NCBI GenBank assembly: GCA_023419055.1
Contig: JAEZYO010000006.1
Coordinates: 1 to 14,681, forward strand
Source: Pseudomonadota bacterium
Lineage (GTDB): Bacteria; Myxococcota; Polyangia; Polyangiales; Polyangiaceae
Length of the DNA: 14,681 nt
Reading direction: 5' to 3'
Shown here: in pieces, positions 6,406 through 14,651 of the stretch
How the letters are laid out: each line of letters opens with the position of its first letter
Numbering within the stretch: position 1 is the first letter of the stretch
The notes under the pieces: model-generated
Databases searched by the model: none
The model's input: only the letters and a program-made list of their open reading frames with translations
Told to the model about the DNA's origin: nothing
Made by a program: the position numbers and the translations under genes

Positions 6406-8467
6406 TGATGCGCGGCGACTGCTCTCCGAAGAAGACGCCCGGGATGTTCGGGTGCCCGCTCGCCTCCGTCACGCGGAAGCCCACCTCGTGCAGCAGCTTG
6501 CCGAGCTCGTGCAGCGAGTAGAGGCGGATGGAGTAGGTGACCTCTCGGGTGCGCCCGTCGTCGAGGATGATCGAGCGCTTCACGCGCAGGCGGCTCGTGA
6601 TGAAGTCGACGCTCATGTCGTCCATGCAGACGCACGCGTCACCCTCGTACCAGAGCGAGCTCGGCGACTGCGTGGCCGCGAAGTCGCGGTTGATCACGTC
6701 GACGAGGAACATGCCGCCGGGCTTCAGCGCCTTGAACACGCGCTGCGCGACGTTCAGGTTCTTCTCCTCTTCGAAGTAGCCGAACGTCGTGTTCCACGAG
6801 AAGACGCCGTCGAACATCTCTTCGAAGGCCATCTCCCGCATGTCGCCTTGCAGGAAATTGATCTTCTGGTCGCGCTCTTGCGCGACCTCGGCGGCGAGCG
6901 CCAGCTGGTAGAGCGAGAGGTCGTAGCCGACCACGCCGTAGCCACGGCTCGCGAGCTCGACGGCGTGGTGCCCGGCGCCGCAGCCGAGATCGAGGACGAC
7001 TCCGCCCGGCGCGACGCCGAGCGACTCCTCGATGAAGTTCACCTCGCGCCGCACCTGCGCGTCGCTCAACTTGAAGTTGGCGCGCACGAAGTCTTCGCTG
7101 AAGAGCTCCTCCCACCACGGGCGGCGCTGGCGCTGCTTCTTGAGCGAGGGGCTCGCCTCGCTCGTGGGTTCGATGTCCACCTCCGAGACGCGCTTCGACG
7201 CGGGCGCGCGCTTCGGCGGAGGCGGCGGCGGCTTGTGCTCCGCCTTGGCGGCCGGCGCGGGCTTCTGCTCCCCGGCGGGGACCTCTTCGGGGATGATCGA
7301 AATGGCGTCTTCGCGCCCGGACTCCGACGGCGCCGGTGGGCGCGCGGCGAGCTCCGAGCCCTTCGGGCGATCCGAGTCCGGCGAGACGTCGGCGTCCGAG
7401 AGCTCCATCGCGTCGTCGGATTTCGGCGCCGGCAGCTCCTCGGTGATGTCGTCACTCTCGAGGGTCTCTACCGCCGGCTTCGCGCTCGCGGGCGGGGTGG
7501 GCGTACCCACCGCGATGATGCGCATCACCTGGATGGCCGGAGCCGGCGTCGGTTTGCTGGGCGGAGCCGGCACCTCGTCGTTCGGGACCACGATGTGCGT
7601 GGGCGGAGGAGGAGGCTCGCTGCGGCGTGCCTCGACGGGCTCTGCAGGCGGCGTCGCTTCGATCGGCGCGCCGACCACGCTGACCGCGGCCGCGAGGATC
7701 GGGCTCGGAGCGTCGGTCGCCGGCGACTTGGCCACCGGCTTGTCTTCCGCCTGGCTGATGTCGAAATCGACGTCGATCGGCGGCGGCGCCGAGGCGATGG
7801 GCTTTCGCGGAGGGTTCGCGGCGCTGATGTCGGGCACCGCCGGCGCTCCCGGCACGCTGACCGAAACCGCGCCATTTTCGACGGCCGCTTCGGTCGGGTT
7901 GGACTTGTTCCGGGGCTTGGGTGGAGGAGCGAGCCTGCGCGAGGTGGGCGGAACCGAATCGGAGACGGGCTTGGTCTCGACCGGAGCGCCCTCGGCGGAG
8001 ACGATGGTGGGTGAGCTCGGCGTCGTGATACGCGGCACCTTGAGCGGCGGAACGCTGATCGAGGTCGACGCCGGCTGAGCTTCTGGTGGAGGCTGACTGC
8101 CGTAGGGCGGCGTGTTCATCCGCGGACGATGTGGGGCCAGCTCCGGAGGCGGAACGCTGATGGGTTTCGACTTCAGCGCGACGGGCGCGACAGGCGCGAC
8201 GCTCACCGCTCGCGGCGGGACGCTCGCGGGACGCGGAGCGCCCGAGACAGGGCGCGGAGGCGTCACCACGGCGCGGCGGTACGATGCCGCCTCGCCGGCC
8301 GTCCCCCACGCATTTTCCACCGCCTCCTCGTCTTGATCCGGCGACTTGGGCGGCGGCGGGCTCGAGCCGTTGGACGTTTCCCCCCTTCGAGGATCGCGCG
8401 GCGCGTCGCCGGCTTCGGCAGCCGCGGAGCGCACTTCCTCGTTCTCGCCGTCGCGATCGTCCGTCAT
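6383..8467 (-). CDS. Methyltransferase with long disordered proline-rich N-terminus
   Basis: Protein of 694 aa in two very different parts. Residues 1 to about 445 are low complexity, rich in Pro, Ala, Ser and charged residues, with four SVPP motifs, proline runs (PPPPPP near 415) and no predicted fold or membrane segment. Residues about 447-694 form a class I SAM methyltransferase: WWEELFSEDF leads in, motif I is LDLGCGAG (about 492-499), the strand-2 acid is in GYDLS, and FSWNTTFGYFEEEKN and LKPGGMFLVDVINR follow. A catalytic domain preceded by WWEELF is, from memory, seen in other myxobacterial methyltransferases. The ATG start overlaps the stop of the phosphatidylserine decarboxylase gene by four bases, so it is the second gene of that unit. 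The tail may bind partners or a surface, or be a flexible linker. The methyl acceptor is unknown; a phospholipid is only a guess from the neighbour. Confidence 0.85.
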   Translation of the reverse strand: MTDDRDGENEEVRSAAAEAGDAPRDPRRGETSNGSSPPPPKSPDQDEEAVENAWGTAGEAASYRRAVVTPPRPVSGAPRPASVPPRAVSVAPVAPVALKSKPISVPPPELAPHRPRMNTPPYGSQPPPEAQPASTSISVPPLKVPRITTPSSPTIVSAEGAPVETKPVSDSVPPTSRRLAPPPKPRNKSNPTEAAVENGAVSVSVPGAPAVPDISAANPPRKPIASAPPPIDVDFDISQAEDKPVAKSPATDAPSPILAAAVSVVGAPIEATPPAEPVEARRSEPPPPPTHIVVPNDEVPAPPSKPTPAPAIQVMRIIAVGTPTPPASAKPAVETLESDDITEELPAPKSDDAMELSDADVSPDSDRPKGSELAARPPAPSESGREDAISIIPEEVPAGEQKPAPAAKAEHKPPPPPPKRAPASKRVSEVDIEPTSEASPSLKKQRQRRPWWEELFSEDFVRANFKLSDAQVRREVNFIEESLGVAPGGVVLDLGCGAGHHAVELASRGYGVVGYDLSLYQLALAAEVAQERDQKINFLQGDMREMAFEEMFDGVFSWNTTFGYFEEEKNLNVAQRVFKALKPGGMFLVDVINRDFAATQSPSSLWYEGDACVCMDDMSVDFITSRLRVKRSIILDDGRTREVTYSIRLYSLHELGKLLHEVGFRVTEASGHPNIPGVFFGEQSPRIIMLAQKP
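8176..8202. repeat. Three imperfect 9-bp tandem units inside the disordered tail
   Basis: Units GCGCGACGG, GCGCGACAG and GCGCGACGC stand in tandem. Read on the minus strand they encode the VAPVAPVAL stretch of the disordered tail. The 9-bp period keeps the frame, so copy-number change would alter tail length without disrupting the methyltransferase. Confidence 0.6.
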
Positions 8468-9288
8468 GAAGCCACCAGGAGCGACTCACCGTAGAGGATG
8501 GGGCCGGTCCCGCGCGCGATGCTGACGCCGGGCTCCAGCAGCAAGACGACGGTCGACCCCAGGTGGAACACGCCGATCTCCTCGCCCTTCTTCACCGGGC
8601 GAGCGGGCTCGATGACGTGAACACCGGGCGGCACGTCGGGATCGGGCAGTACCGAAACGCTCATGCGGCCCACGATCACGGCGCCGACCATCACGCACGT
8701 CACGCGTCCGAACCCCGGCGTGTCGATCGCGATCGCGACGCGCTGGTTTCGAACGAACAACTGCGGCACGTGCTGCTCTCCGATCGCGTTGACCGGATAG
8801 AGGTCGCCCGCCATCCCTCGAATCAAAGAAATGTGCCCGTCGACCGGCGAGTGCACGCGGTGGTAGTCGCGCGGCGCGAGGTACACGACCGCGAACTCGC
8901 CGCCCGCGTAGCGCGCCGACTCGCTGGGATCGCCGGTGAGCTCACTCACCTCGTAGGCTTGTCCCTTCACGAACAGGCGCGCGGCCGGATCGATGCGACC
9001 TTGCGACGAAAGCTTGCCGTCGCTCGGGCTCACGAGCGCGTCGTTCGAGACGCTGCGCGCGCCTTCGCGAAGCGCACGCGTGAAGAACGCGTCGAAGCTC
9101 GGATACGCCGCAGCGAGCGGCGCCGCTTCGTCGATGTTCACGCGATACGCGCGGCAGTAAGCGCGCGTGACTGCGTTCGACACCAACGGCGGTAGCGGTT
9201 GTTCGCAGATGCGGCCCACCGCCCGACTGATACGGACTCGGGGGAGAGCGCGGAGGATTTGAGCGGCGGCGTACGTGGCGATGCCCAC
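8464..9288 (-). CDS. psd: Phosphatidylserine decarboxylase proenzyme
   Basis: Converts phosphatidylserine to phosphatidylethanolamine at the inner membrane. The 274-aa proenzyme cleaves itself at LGST (243-246), between Gly244 and Ser245; the new N-terminal Ser becomes the pyruvoyl cofactor of the short alpha chain. The Asp-His-Ser triad is visible as Asp90 in SPSDG, His146 in DYHRVHSPVDG and Ser245. These closely match Asp90, His147 and Ser254 of E. coli Psd. FDAFFTR near 65-71 and the YPVN segment near 164 are family signatures. Length fits the E. coli-like (type I) class rather than the short archaeal-like one. The GTG start is supported by AAAGGG eight bases upstream. It is first in a two-gene unit with the disordered-tail methyltransferase. 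No phosphatidylserine synthase gene is in the window. A candidate promoter lies 39-68 bases upstream. Confidence 0.95.
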   Translation of the reverse strand: MGIATYAAAQILRALPRVRISRAVGRICEQPLPPLVSNAVTRAYCRAYRVNIDEAAPLAAAYPSFDAFFTRALREGARSVSNDALVSPSDGKLSSQGRIDPAARLFVKGQAYEVSELTGDPSESARYAGGEFAVVYLAPRDYHRVHSPVDGHISLIRGMAGDLYPVNAIGEQHVPQLFVRNQRVAIAIDTPGFGRVTCVMVGAVIVGRMSVSVLPDPDVPPGVHVIEPARPVKKGEEIGVFHLGSTVVLLLEPGVSIARGTGPILYGESLLVAS

Positions 9289-9326
9289 CAGAAAAGCCCT
9301 TTAACTTCGCGGGATTTTAGCGCCCT

Positions 9327-9356
9327 ATCGTAGCCACGTGATCGGGGGTCGGTCAA
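9327..9356 (-). promoter_or_regulatory. Candidate sigma-70-type promoter for psd
   Basis: On the minus strand TTGACC (9356-9351) matches the -35 consensus at five of six positions. After an 18-base spacer, TACGAT (9332-9327) matches the -10 at four of six. The palindrome CACGTG (9335-9340) sits in the spacer. Transcription would start near 9320, leaving a leader of about 30 bases before the psd GTG. The -35 overlaps the stop codon of the upstream metallopeptidase gene. It is judged by eye only. Confidence 0.4.
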
Positions 9357-10924
9357 TCTTGCGCGGCCTTTGACGCTTCTTCACAGAGAGCGCGCCAAAT
9401 CGGGTCATTGGGGAGCGTGTCGGGCTGTCCCCCACCCAGTGTGAAATGGCCTTCGCAGGCCGCGTCCTCTGAATAAGGGTTCAACCCCAGAGCATGAAGC
9501 AGCCCTGCTTCGGCGTCGGCTTCACGCCCGAGCTCGCGTTGAAAGCGACCGTTCAGCGCCAACCAACCATAATGAGGATGGTTGATGTCCGCCATGACGC
9601 CAAGATTCCGCTCGGATGCGGCTCGGTCACCGGCCGCCAGGCTGGCACGCGCCGCCCTCCAACGCACGGCGGGCTCTTCCTTCGCGCGAGGGAGCGCAAG
9701 ATCATATTCGATTGACGCGGCCTTCGCGTGAGCGCGTCTCGAAAGCAGATCACCGAGGCGGACGCGGCGCATCAGCTCACGCGGATCATCGCCCGTCGAC
9801 CCTCCGTCCGGCTCCGGGCCCGCCTTCGCGACAGCCGGGGGCTGCCCAACTGCGGCGGCAGGCGCTTTTCGCAGCTCGGCTTCCCAGCGCAGCTTCCACT
9901 CCGAAAGTGAATAGCCCGTCACGCTGCGCAGCGCCGCGTCCGCTCCGCCTTCGGCGCCATAGCCACGAAGGTCCGCGAGCAACATCCGAAAACCGGGCTC
10001 GCCAGCCTCGCGCAAGAAGAAGTCCATGAAGCTCGTCACCTCCGCGTACGCCGTCGACGCGGCCTCGGCGGTGGGCAGCATCGCGAGCGACGGCCCGAGC
10101 TTGTCGATACCGACGGAGCGACCGCTCACGAGCGCCGTGCGGGCGACGACGTCGGCCCAGTTCGGATCGTCGAACGCGCGTTCCGCGCGCCAGCGCGTCT
10201 CTTCACGCTTGGCGATGCCCTCCTGCAGCCAGAGCGGCGCCTGATCGCGCGAAGCGCGCGTCAGCATCAGGTGCGTGATCTCGTGGGCGAGCGTGTCCTG
10301 CCAGGGATAGCCGAGCCCCGTCGCGCGCGGCGTGAGGATGATGACGCGGCCCCAGCGGGCCACGGCGAGGGTTCCGGTCGTCTCCGCCGCCGTCAGCGGC
10401 AAGCCCGAGACGGCCGAAAGCGAGAAGAGGTCTCGTACGAGGTCGATGCGGAGCGGCTTCGGGAGATCGACCCCGAGGTCGCGCCCTACCGCGTCACGCG
10501 CCCGCGCCGCGACGTCGAAGATGAACGGCGCGAGGGCTCGATCGGAGTCGTCCTGCATGCGGAGCCAGATGCCGCGCTCCTTGTCCTCGACGACGAAGCC
10601 GGCCACCGTGGCACGCGCGCAGCTCTGGGCGAGCGCCGCGAGCTGCACCGCCTCTTTGCTGTCGAGGAACTGAGGCACGTTGAGCATCGTGGCCGCGAGC
10701 TCGCACTCTCCGAGGTAAACGGCGAGCCGCGCGCGCTCGAACACGACGGCGGGCGAGTTCGCGTCGATGCGCTCGAGCCAGCGGCGCGCTCGCTCCACGT
10801 CCATCTCGGTGATGGCGTCGGCGACCGTGCGCGTGAGGCTGCGCGGCGAAGCCGAGGTGGGACCGGCGACGACGGCGCTCACGAGGAGAGCCGTAGCCGC
10901 GAGCCAGCGGCGAAATGCGCTCAT
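9353..10924 (-). CDS. Exported HExxH metallopeptidase-like protein (peptidase MA-like) with helical repeat tail
   Basis: Protein of 523 aa with a signal peptide: MSAFRRW, a hydrophobic core to about residue 20, and probable cleavage after TSAS near 26. Residues about 30-105 are helical and TPR-like. The central domain holds HEITH (214-218), with a third zinc ligand plausibly Glu235 in LWLQEGIA, 16 residues after the second His. This HExxH...WLxEGxA arrangement is typical of gluzincin/peptidase MA-like domains, so a zinc-dependent, cell-envelope hydrolase is likely. The C-terminal part (about 375-510) is Ala/Arg/Leu-rich with TPR-like helices after a Pro/Gly linker near 350-375. The ATG overlaps the stop of the DUF4175-type gene by four bases, so the two are probably translated together. 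The substrate is unknown. It could instead be a catalytically idle binding protein, but the motif is complete. Confidence 0.78.
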   Translation of the reverse strand: MSAFRRWLAATALLVSAVVAGPTSASPRSLTRTVADAITEMDVERARRWLERIDANSPAVVFERARLAVYLGECELAATMLNVPQFLDSKEAVQLAALAQSCARATVAGFVVEDKERGIWLRMQDDSDRALAPFIFDVAARARDAVGRDLGVDLPKPLRIDLVRDLFSLSAVSGLPLTAAETTGTLAVARWGRVIILTPRATGLGYPWQDTLAHEITHLMLTRASRDQAPLWLQEGIAKREETRWRAERAFDDPNWADVVARTALVSGRSVGIDKLGPSLAMLPTAEAASTAYAEVTSFMDFFLREAGEPGFRMLLADLRGYGAEGGADAALRSVTGYSLSEWKLRWEAELRKAPAAAVGQPPAVAKAGPEPDGGSTGDDPRELMRRVRLGDLLSRRAHAKAASIEYDLALPRAKEEPAVRWRAARASLAAGDRAASERNLGVMADINHPHYGWLALNGRFQRELGREADAEAGLLHALGLNPYSEDAACEGHFTLGGGQPDTLPNDPIWRALCEEASKAAQD

Positions 10925-13821
10925 TGCAGCAAACCCTCCGCGTAACGCTGGACGGCGGGTGACAGGCGCTGCCCCTTGTCGCGCGAGAGCCCCTCGAGCA
11001 CGCGCCGGCGGAACTCTTCGGCGGCCTTGCGATCGTCGGGTCGAGGAACGTCCGCGTCGGTGCTCATCTCCTTGCCGTCCTGGTTCTTGGAAGGGCGCTC
11101 CGGATCGCGCCGGCCGCGATCGTCTTCCTGGTCGAGACGCCCGGTGTCGGATTGCTCGAGCAGACGCTGGGCCTCCCGCTGGAGCTCGAGCCCGCGCTTG
11201 CCGCGCCCGGACTCGAGCTCGCGAGCGGCCTCGCGCATCACGCTCTCGGCTTGTTCGAGGCCGTCCAAGAGGTGTTCGGGGAGCGAGGCGTCACCGTGCG
11301 CGCCTTGCCCGGCGACGTTGCCGGCGCGACGCGCGAGCTCCTGCTCCTTCTTGCCCATTTCGGACAGCGCGTCCCGCGCGCGCTCGCTCGCCTTCTTGCG
11401 CTGCTGCTCGAGCGCCTGCTCCGCCCAAGCGAGCTGCTCGGCGAGCTCGCGAGCTGCGTCTTCGAGCGCCTCCTCGTTCACGTAACCGGGGCTCTGCTCG
11501 GCCTTGCGTTTCGCGTCCTCGAGCAGTCCGCGGGCGCTGCGGCCGCTCTCGACGCTGTCCTCGAGCATCAGGCGCTCGAGCCGCTGCGCCATCGCGTTGC
11601 CGTGCTCGCGCGCGAGCCCTGCCGTGCCGCGCACCGACTCCGGCGAGCCTCCCGACGAGGGCAGCTGGTCGAACTTGTCGCGGAGCCTGGCTGCCCGCTC
11701 GGCGGCTTCTTTTCGCAGGCTCTCGAGATCGGCCTCGTTCTCGGCTTCTGACAAGGCTCGCTCGACCTGGTCGATTCCGGAGCGGTGCTCCTGGACCAGG
11801 CGTTCGATCTCCTCTTGCAGCTGGTTGAAGCGATCGTGCGCCTTGGTCGCGTCTCCCTGAGGTTCGCCGCCGCCGCCCCCGTGACCCGATTCGACTCCGC
11901 CGCCCTTGCCGGTCGAGCTGAACGACGGCATCGGGCGCCGCAAGCGCGCGGCCAGGTGTCGCGCGGCGAGCTCCGCCTGGAGCAGGCTGCCCGACTGTTC
12001 GCCGCGGCGGATCCGCCGGATCTCGCCGGCAGCGACGCTGCCGAGATCCTGACCCAGGGCGTCGAGCACGATGAGCTGATCGGCGCCGCGCTGGAGCGCG
12101 GTCATCGCGGCTTGGTAGCGGTGCAAACGTTGCCGCTGCGCTTCGGTCTCGCGAGCCTCTTTGAGCGCCTCCGCCGCTTCCTCCGCCACGTCGCCGAGTC
12201 GCTTGGCGACCGTTTGGGCGTCTCGCTGTCCGAGCGCGCGGAGCGCCGCGTCGACCGCGAGCAGCGCCTCCTCCACCTTTCGCTGAGTGGCGGCGGCGGT
12301 CGGCGACCTGCGCTCGAGCGCCCGCGACTGACCGACCAGGAACGCCTCCGCCCCCGCGTTCACCCGCAAGCCCGCGTAGGCCTTGGTCGCTGCCTCACGG
12401 AGCGCGGCCGACACCTTGGCGGCCCGCTCGTCCTCGGCGCGCCGCCGCTCGGCGCGCTGCTCCGGGGAGAGATCGCCCGTGGGCTCGAGCAAGGCCGCGA
12501 GCCAGTCTGTCACCTGATCACGGGCGGCCGCGATGGCCCGGTAGCGGAGCGCCTCGGGCTCCCCCACCGCCGGCGGCAGCAGCGTGACCGGCTCGCTCTT
12601 GCCCCACTTGTTGGCGCCGGAGACGTCGTTGTCCCGCGCCTCGACCGTCACCGTGACCGGAAGGAACATTCGGCGCAGGAAAGGATCGCGCGGATCGAGC
12701 GCGTGCGCGCCGCGCTCGGTTCTCGACTCTCCATCGAGCTTGCCGAGCACGCGGCGGTCCTCGCGCCCGCCGGAGCGGAGGACCAGATCCACCTGCCTCA
12801 AGCCGTGGTCGTCGCTCACGTCATAGCGGAGCTCCAGCCGCTCGAGCTTCGCGAGCTCGAGCGTCTTCGGCGCCCCTTCGAGCACGACGCGCGGGGGTGA
12901 ATCGGCGAGCGCCCGCAGCGGAATCGATTCGGCCTCGAGGACCAAGACGTCGCCGAAGCGCGCGCCCACCCGGAGCTCGGCGTCGCTGTCGAGCCTCCAG
13001 CGAGCGACCACGCCGCCGGCCGCGTCGCTCGTGAACGGCACCTCTCGCTTCCCGTCCGTGAGGAGCAGGGTCCGCCCCAGGCGCTCCGGCACGCCCCGAA
13101 CCGTGACCACGCTGCCTTGGGGCTCGTCGCTCGCGTTGCCGAGGAAGAGCGCCCGTTCGGCGCTCCGGAGGTAGCTCGGCGGTTGGGAGGAGACGCTCAC
13201 CATGTTGAGCCAGGTCATGGCGAAGGGGGCGCGCCCGCCGTAGGCGAGCAAGACGTTCAACCCTTCGAGCACGCGGTGCCGATCCACTGTCAGCGTGATG
13301 AAAGCGAGCGCGCCGAGGAGCCACGCGAAAACTTTGCGGCCGCGGGACAGCCGCAGCGCTCGGCGTTCGAGCATTCCGGGCTTCACCCGGGCCACGGCGC
13401 GGCGCGCGTTCAGGCGCGCGAGCTCCTCCGAGCCGACGTCCGGGTTGCCGACGACCCGCTCTACCAGTCGGAGCGCTCGCAACACCCGTTCACCGAGCTC
13501 ACGATCCGCCGGAACCAAGAGTCGCTCGGCCACTCCCTCGGGTGTGGAGAGCGCGCGACGCTCCAGTTTGCGACGCAGCCAGAAGCTTGCCACGACGACG
13601 AAGAGCCCCGCGCCGGCGGTGACTCGAGCCCCCACTGTCCCGAAGCGGGCAATCAAACCAGCTCCAACGAGAGCGAAAGCGAGCGCCGCCCAAAACAGTG
13701 CGCGGAGCGCACCACGCTGGCGGCGTCTGACCCCATCGGCGAGTTCGGCGAGCGCGGCGTTGGCTTCCACGGCGGAGCCGGAGCTTAGCCCAAGGAAAGG
13801 TCGCACGCAGGAGTGCCCCAT
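10921..13821 (-). CDS. DUF4175-type membrane-anchored coiled-coil protein
   Basis: Large protein of 966 aa from the ATG chosen here. Two hydrophobic segments lie near residues 42-60 and 68-82 and a third near 164-180. A beta-rich region (about 220-420) follows, with DVSDDHGLRQVDLVLR and VEARDNDVSG, the pattern I associate with DUF4175/TIGR02302-like proteins. The C-terminal half (about 425-960) is mostly charged Glu/Arg/Ala/Leu helix with coiled-coil character, broken by a Gly-rich linker near 645-665 and rich in Gln and Glu. It is probably anchored in the inner membrane with a long helical domain. No function is known. The start is uncertain: an in-frame TTG at 13842, this ATG and a GTG at 13770 (MEANAALAELADG) are possible, none with a good ribosome binding site. 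The GTG may be best, because codons before it use more A/T-ending triplets. It is followed with an ATGA overlap by the metallopeptidase gene. Confidence 0.8.
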   Translation of the reverse strand: MGHSCVRPFLGLSSGSAVEANAALAELADGVRRRQRGALRALFWAALAFALVGAGLIARFGTVGARVTAGAGLFVVVASFWLRRKLERRALSTPEGVAERLLVPADRELGERVLRALRLVERVVGNPDVGSEELARLNARRAVARVKPGMLERRALRLSRGRKVFAWLLGALAFITLTVDRHRVLEGLNVLLAYGGRAPFAMTWLNMVSVSSQPPSYLRSAERALFLGNASDEPQGSVVTVRGVPERLGRTLLLTDGKREVPFTSDAAGGVVARWRLDSDAELRVGARFGDVLVLEAESIPLRALADSPPRVVLEGAPKTLELAKLERLELRYDVSDDHGLRQVDLVLRSGGREDRRVLGKLDGESRTERGAHALDPRDPFLRRMFLPVTVTVEARDNDVSGANKWGKSEPVTLLPPAVGEPEALRYRAIAAARDQVTDWLAALLEPTGDLSPEQRAERRRAEDERAAKVSAALREAATKAYAGLRVNAGAEAFLVGQSRALERRSPTAAATQRKVEEALLAVDAALRALGQRDAQTVAKRLGDVAEEAAEALKEARETEAQRQRLHRYQAAMTALQRGADQLIVLDALGQDLGSVAAGEIRRIRRGEQSGSLLQAELAARHLAARLRRPMPSFSSTGKGGGVESGHGGGGGEPQGDATKAHDRFNQLQEEIERLVQEHRSGIDQVERALSEAENEADLESLRKEAAERAARLRDKFDQLPSSGGSPESVRGTAGLAREHGNAMAQRLERLMLEDSVESGRSARGLLEDAKRKAEQSPGYVNEEALEDAARELAEQLAWAEQALEQQRKKASERARDALSEMGKKEQELARRAGNVAGQGAHGDASLPEHLLDGLEQAESVMREAARELESGRGKRGLELQREAQRLLEQSDTGRLDQEDDRGRRDPERPSKNQDGKEMSTDADVPRPDDRKAAEEFRRRVLEGLSRDKGQRLSPAVQRYAEGLLQ

Positions 13822-13871
13822 CGCACAAAATGCGAGTGACAAGGCTTCGCCAAAAGCGCATCCTTCGACCC
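13771..13871. other. Divergent start region with unresolved starts
   Basis: This stretch lies between the most conservative starts of the two divergent genes (GTG 13770 on minus, GTG 13872 on plus). Codon use on both strands is less G/C-ending than inside either gene: six of the first 15 plus-strand codons from 13830 end in A or T. It may therefore be a shared promoter region rather than coding. I could not pick out a convincing -35/-10 pair on either strand. Confidence 0.4.
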
Positions 13872-14651
13872 GTGGACGCTGCCCGAGAGCGGCTCAAGCG
13901 AGTCGTCCTTTCCCTTCCTGAGCTTTCCCTGCGCGTGGAGTGGTTGCGCGAATACCTCCAGGCGAAAGACGTCGGCACGACCGCGCAAGAGCTCGACGAT
14001 CTCTGCGAAGCGAGCGAGCGCTCGGATCTCGCCGCGCGCGAGGTCGTGCTCGCGCTCGTCATGTTGCTCGCGCGGATCGGTGACGCTCCGGCCACCGAGC
14101 GTTTGCGCGCGCACGCGGAAGAGCACCGTCTGCTCAGCCTGGAGCGCCTGCTGCGCCGGGCTCCGCTCCGCCAGAGCGAGCGTCCTCTCGATTTGACTCC
14201 GCCCGTTCCGGACTACGGCGCGGGGCGGGAGCTCACCGTCGGCGAGCGAAAGAGCCTCGCGCGTCTGCCCTCGCGCAACTCCTTCGACAAGCTGCTCGCC
14301 GATCCGCACCCCCTGGTCATCCGCCAGCTGCTCGAAAATCCGCGGCTCACCGAGGATGATGTCGTGCGCATGGCGACACGGCGACCCGCCCGGCAGGAGA
14401 CCATCGCCGCCATCGCGCAATCGCAGCGCTGGATGCGCCGCTCGCGGGTGAGGCTCGCCATCCTGCTGAACCCGGGATCACCGCCGGCCCTCGCCGTCCC
14501 GCTGCTCGCGGTCTGCACGCGGAGCGAGCTGCTCGAGGTCATGCACGCCAATGACTCGCACCTGGTGCTCCGCGCCACGGCGCGGGAGCTCCTCGATCGC
14601 CGGCCTCCGCTCGCAGAGCCCGACAGCGCCGACGCCATCGTGCTTCAGTAA
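13830..14651 (+). CDS. Hypothetical protein with HEAT/LRV-like helical repeats
   Basis: Protein of 273 aa that I cannot assign to a named family. It has no signal peptide or membrane segment and is predicted to be almost all helix, rich in Arg, Leu, Ala and Glu. Residues about 152-255 contain helix pairs with a repeating ADPHPLVIRQLLENPRLTED pattern, then similar segments around AILLNPGSPPALAVPLL and ANDSHLVLRATARELL. This resembles LRV or HEAT-type repeats, which usually form protein-binding scaffolds. A proline-rich break near 120-130 separates it from a helical N-terminal part. The ATG at 13830 has no ribosome binding site at proper distance (a GGAG lies about 16 bases before it); a GTG at 13872 is an alternative. 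It is transcribed away from the DUF4175-type gene. The TAA is followed by 30 bases with nothing recognisable to the window edge. Confidence 0.65.
   Translation: MRVTRLRQKRILRPVDAARERLKRVVLSLPELSLRVEWLREYLQAKDVGTTAQELDDLCEASERSDLAAREVVLALVMLLARIGDAPATERLRAHAEEHRLLSLERLLRRAPLRQSERPLDLTPPVPDYGAGRELTVGERKSLARLPSRNSFDKLLADPHPLVIRQLLENPRLTEDDVVRMATRRPARQETIAAIAQSQRWMRRSRVRLAILLNPGSPPALAVPLLAVCTRSELLEVMHANDSHLVLRATARELLDRRPPLAEPDSADAIVLQ

Noticed and set aside
6452..8014. 520-residue plus-strand frame antisense to the methyltransferase gene
   Set aside because: The composition is Arg/Leu/Gly-rich without domains. The minus-strand frame carries LDLGCGAG and other methyltransferase motifs.
11785..12900. 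371-residue plus-strand frame antisense to the DUF4175-type gene
   Set aside because: It is an Arg/Leu/Glu-rich shadow of the coiled-coil region with no start signal or recognisable domain.
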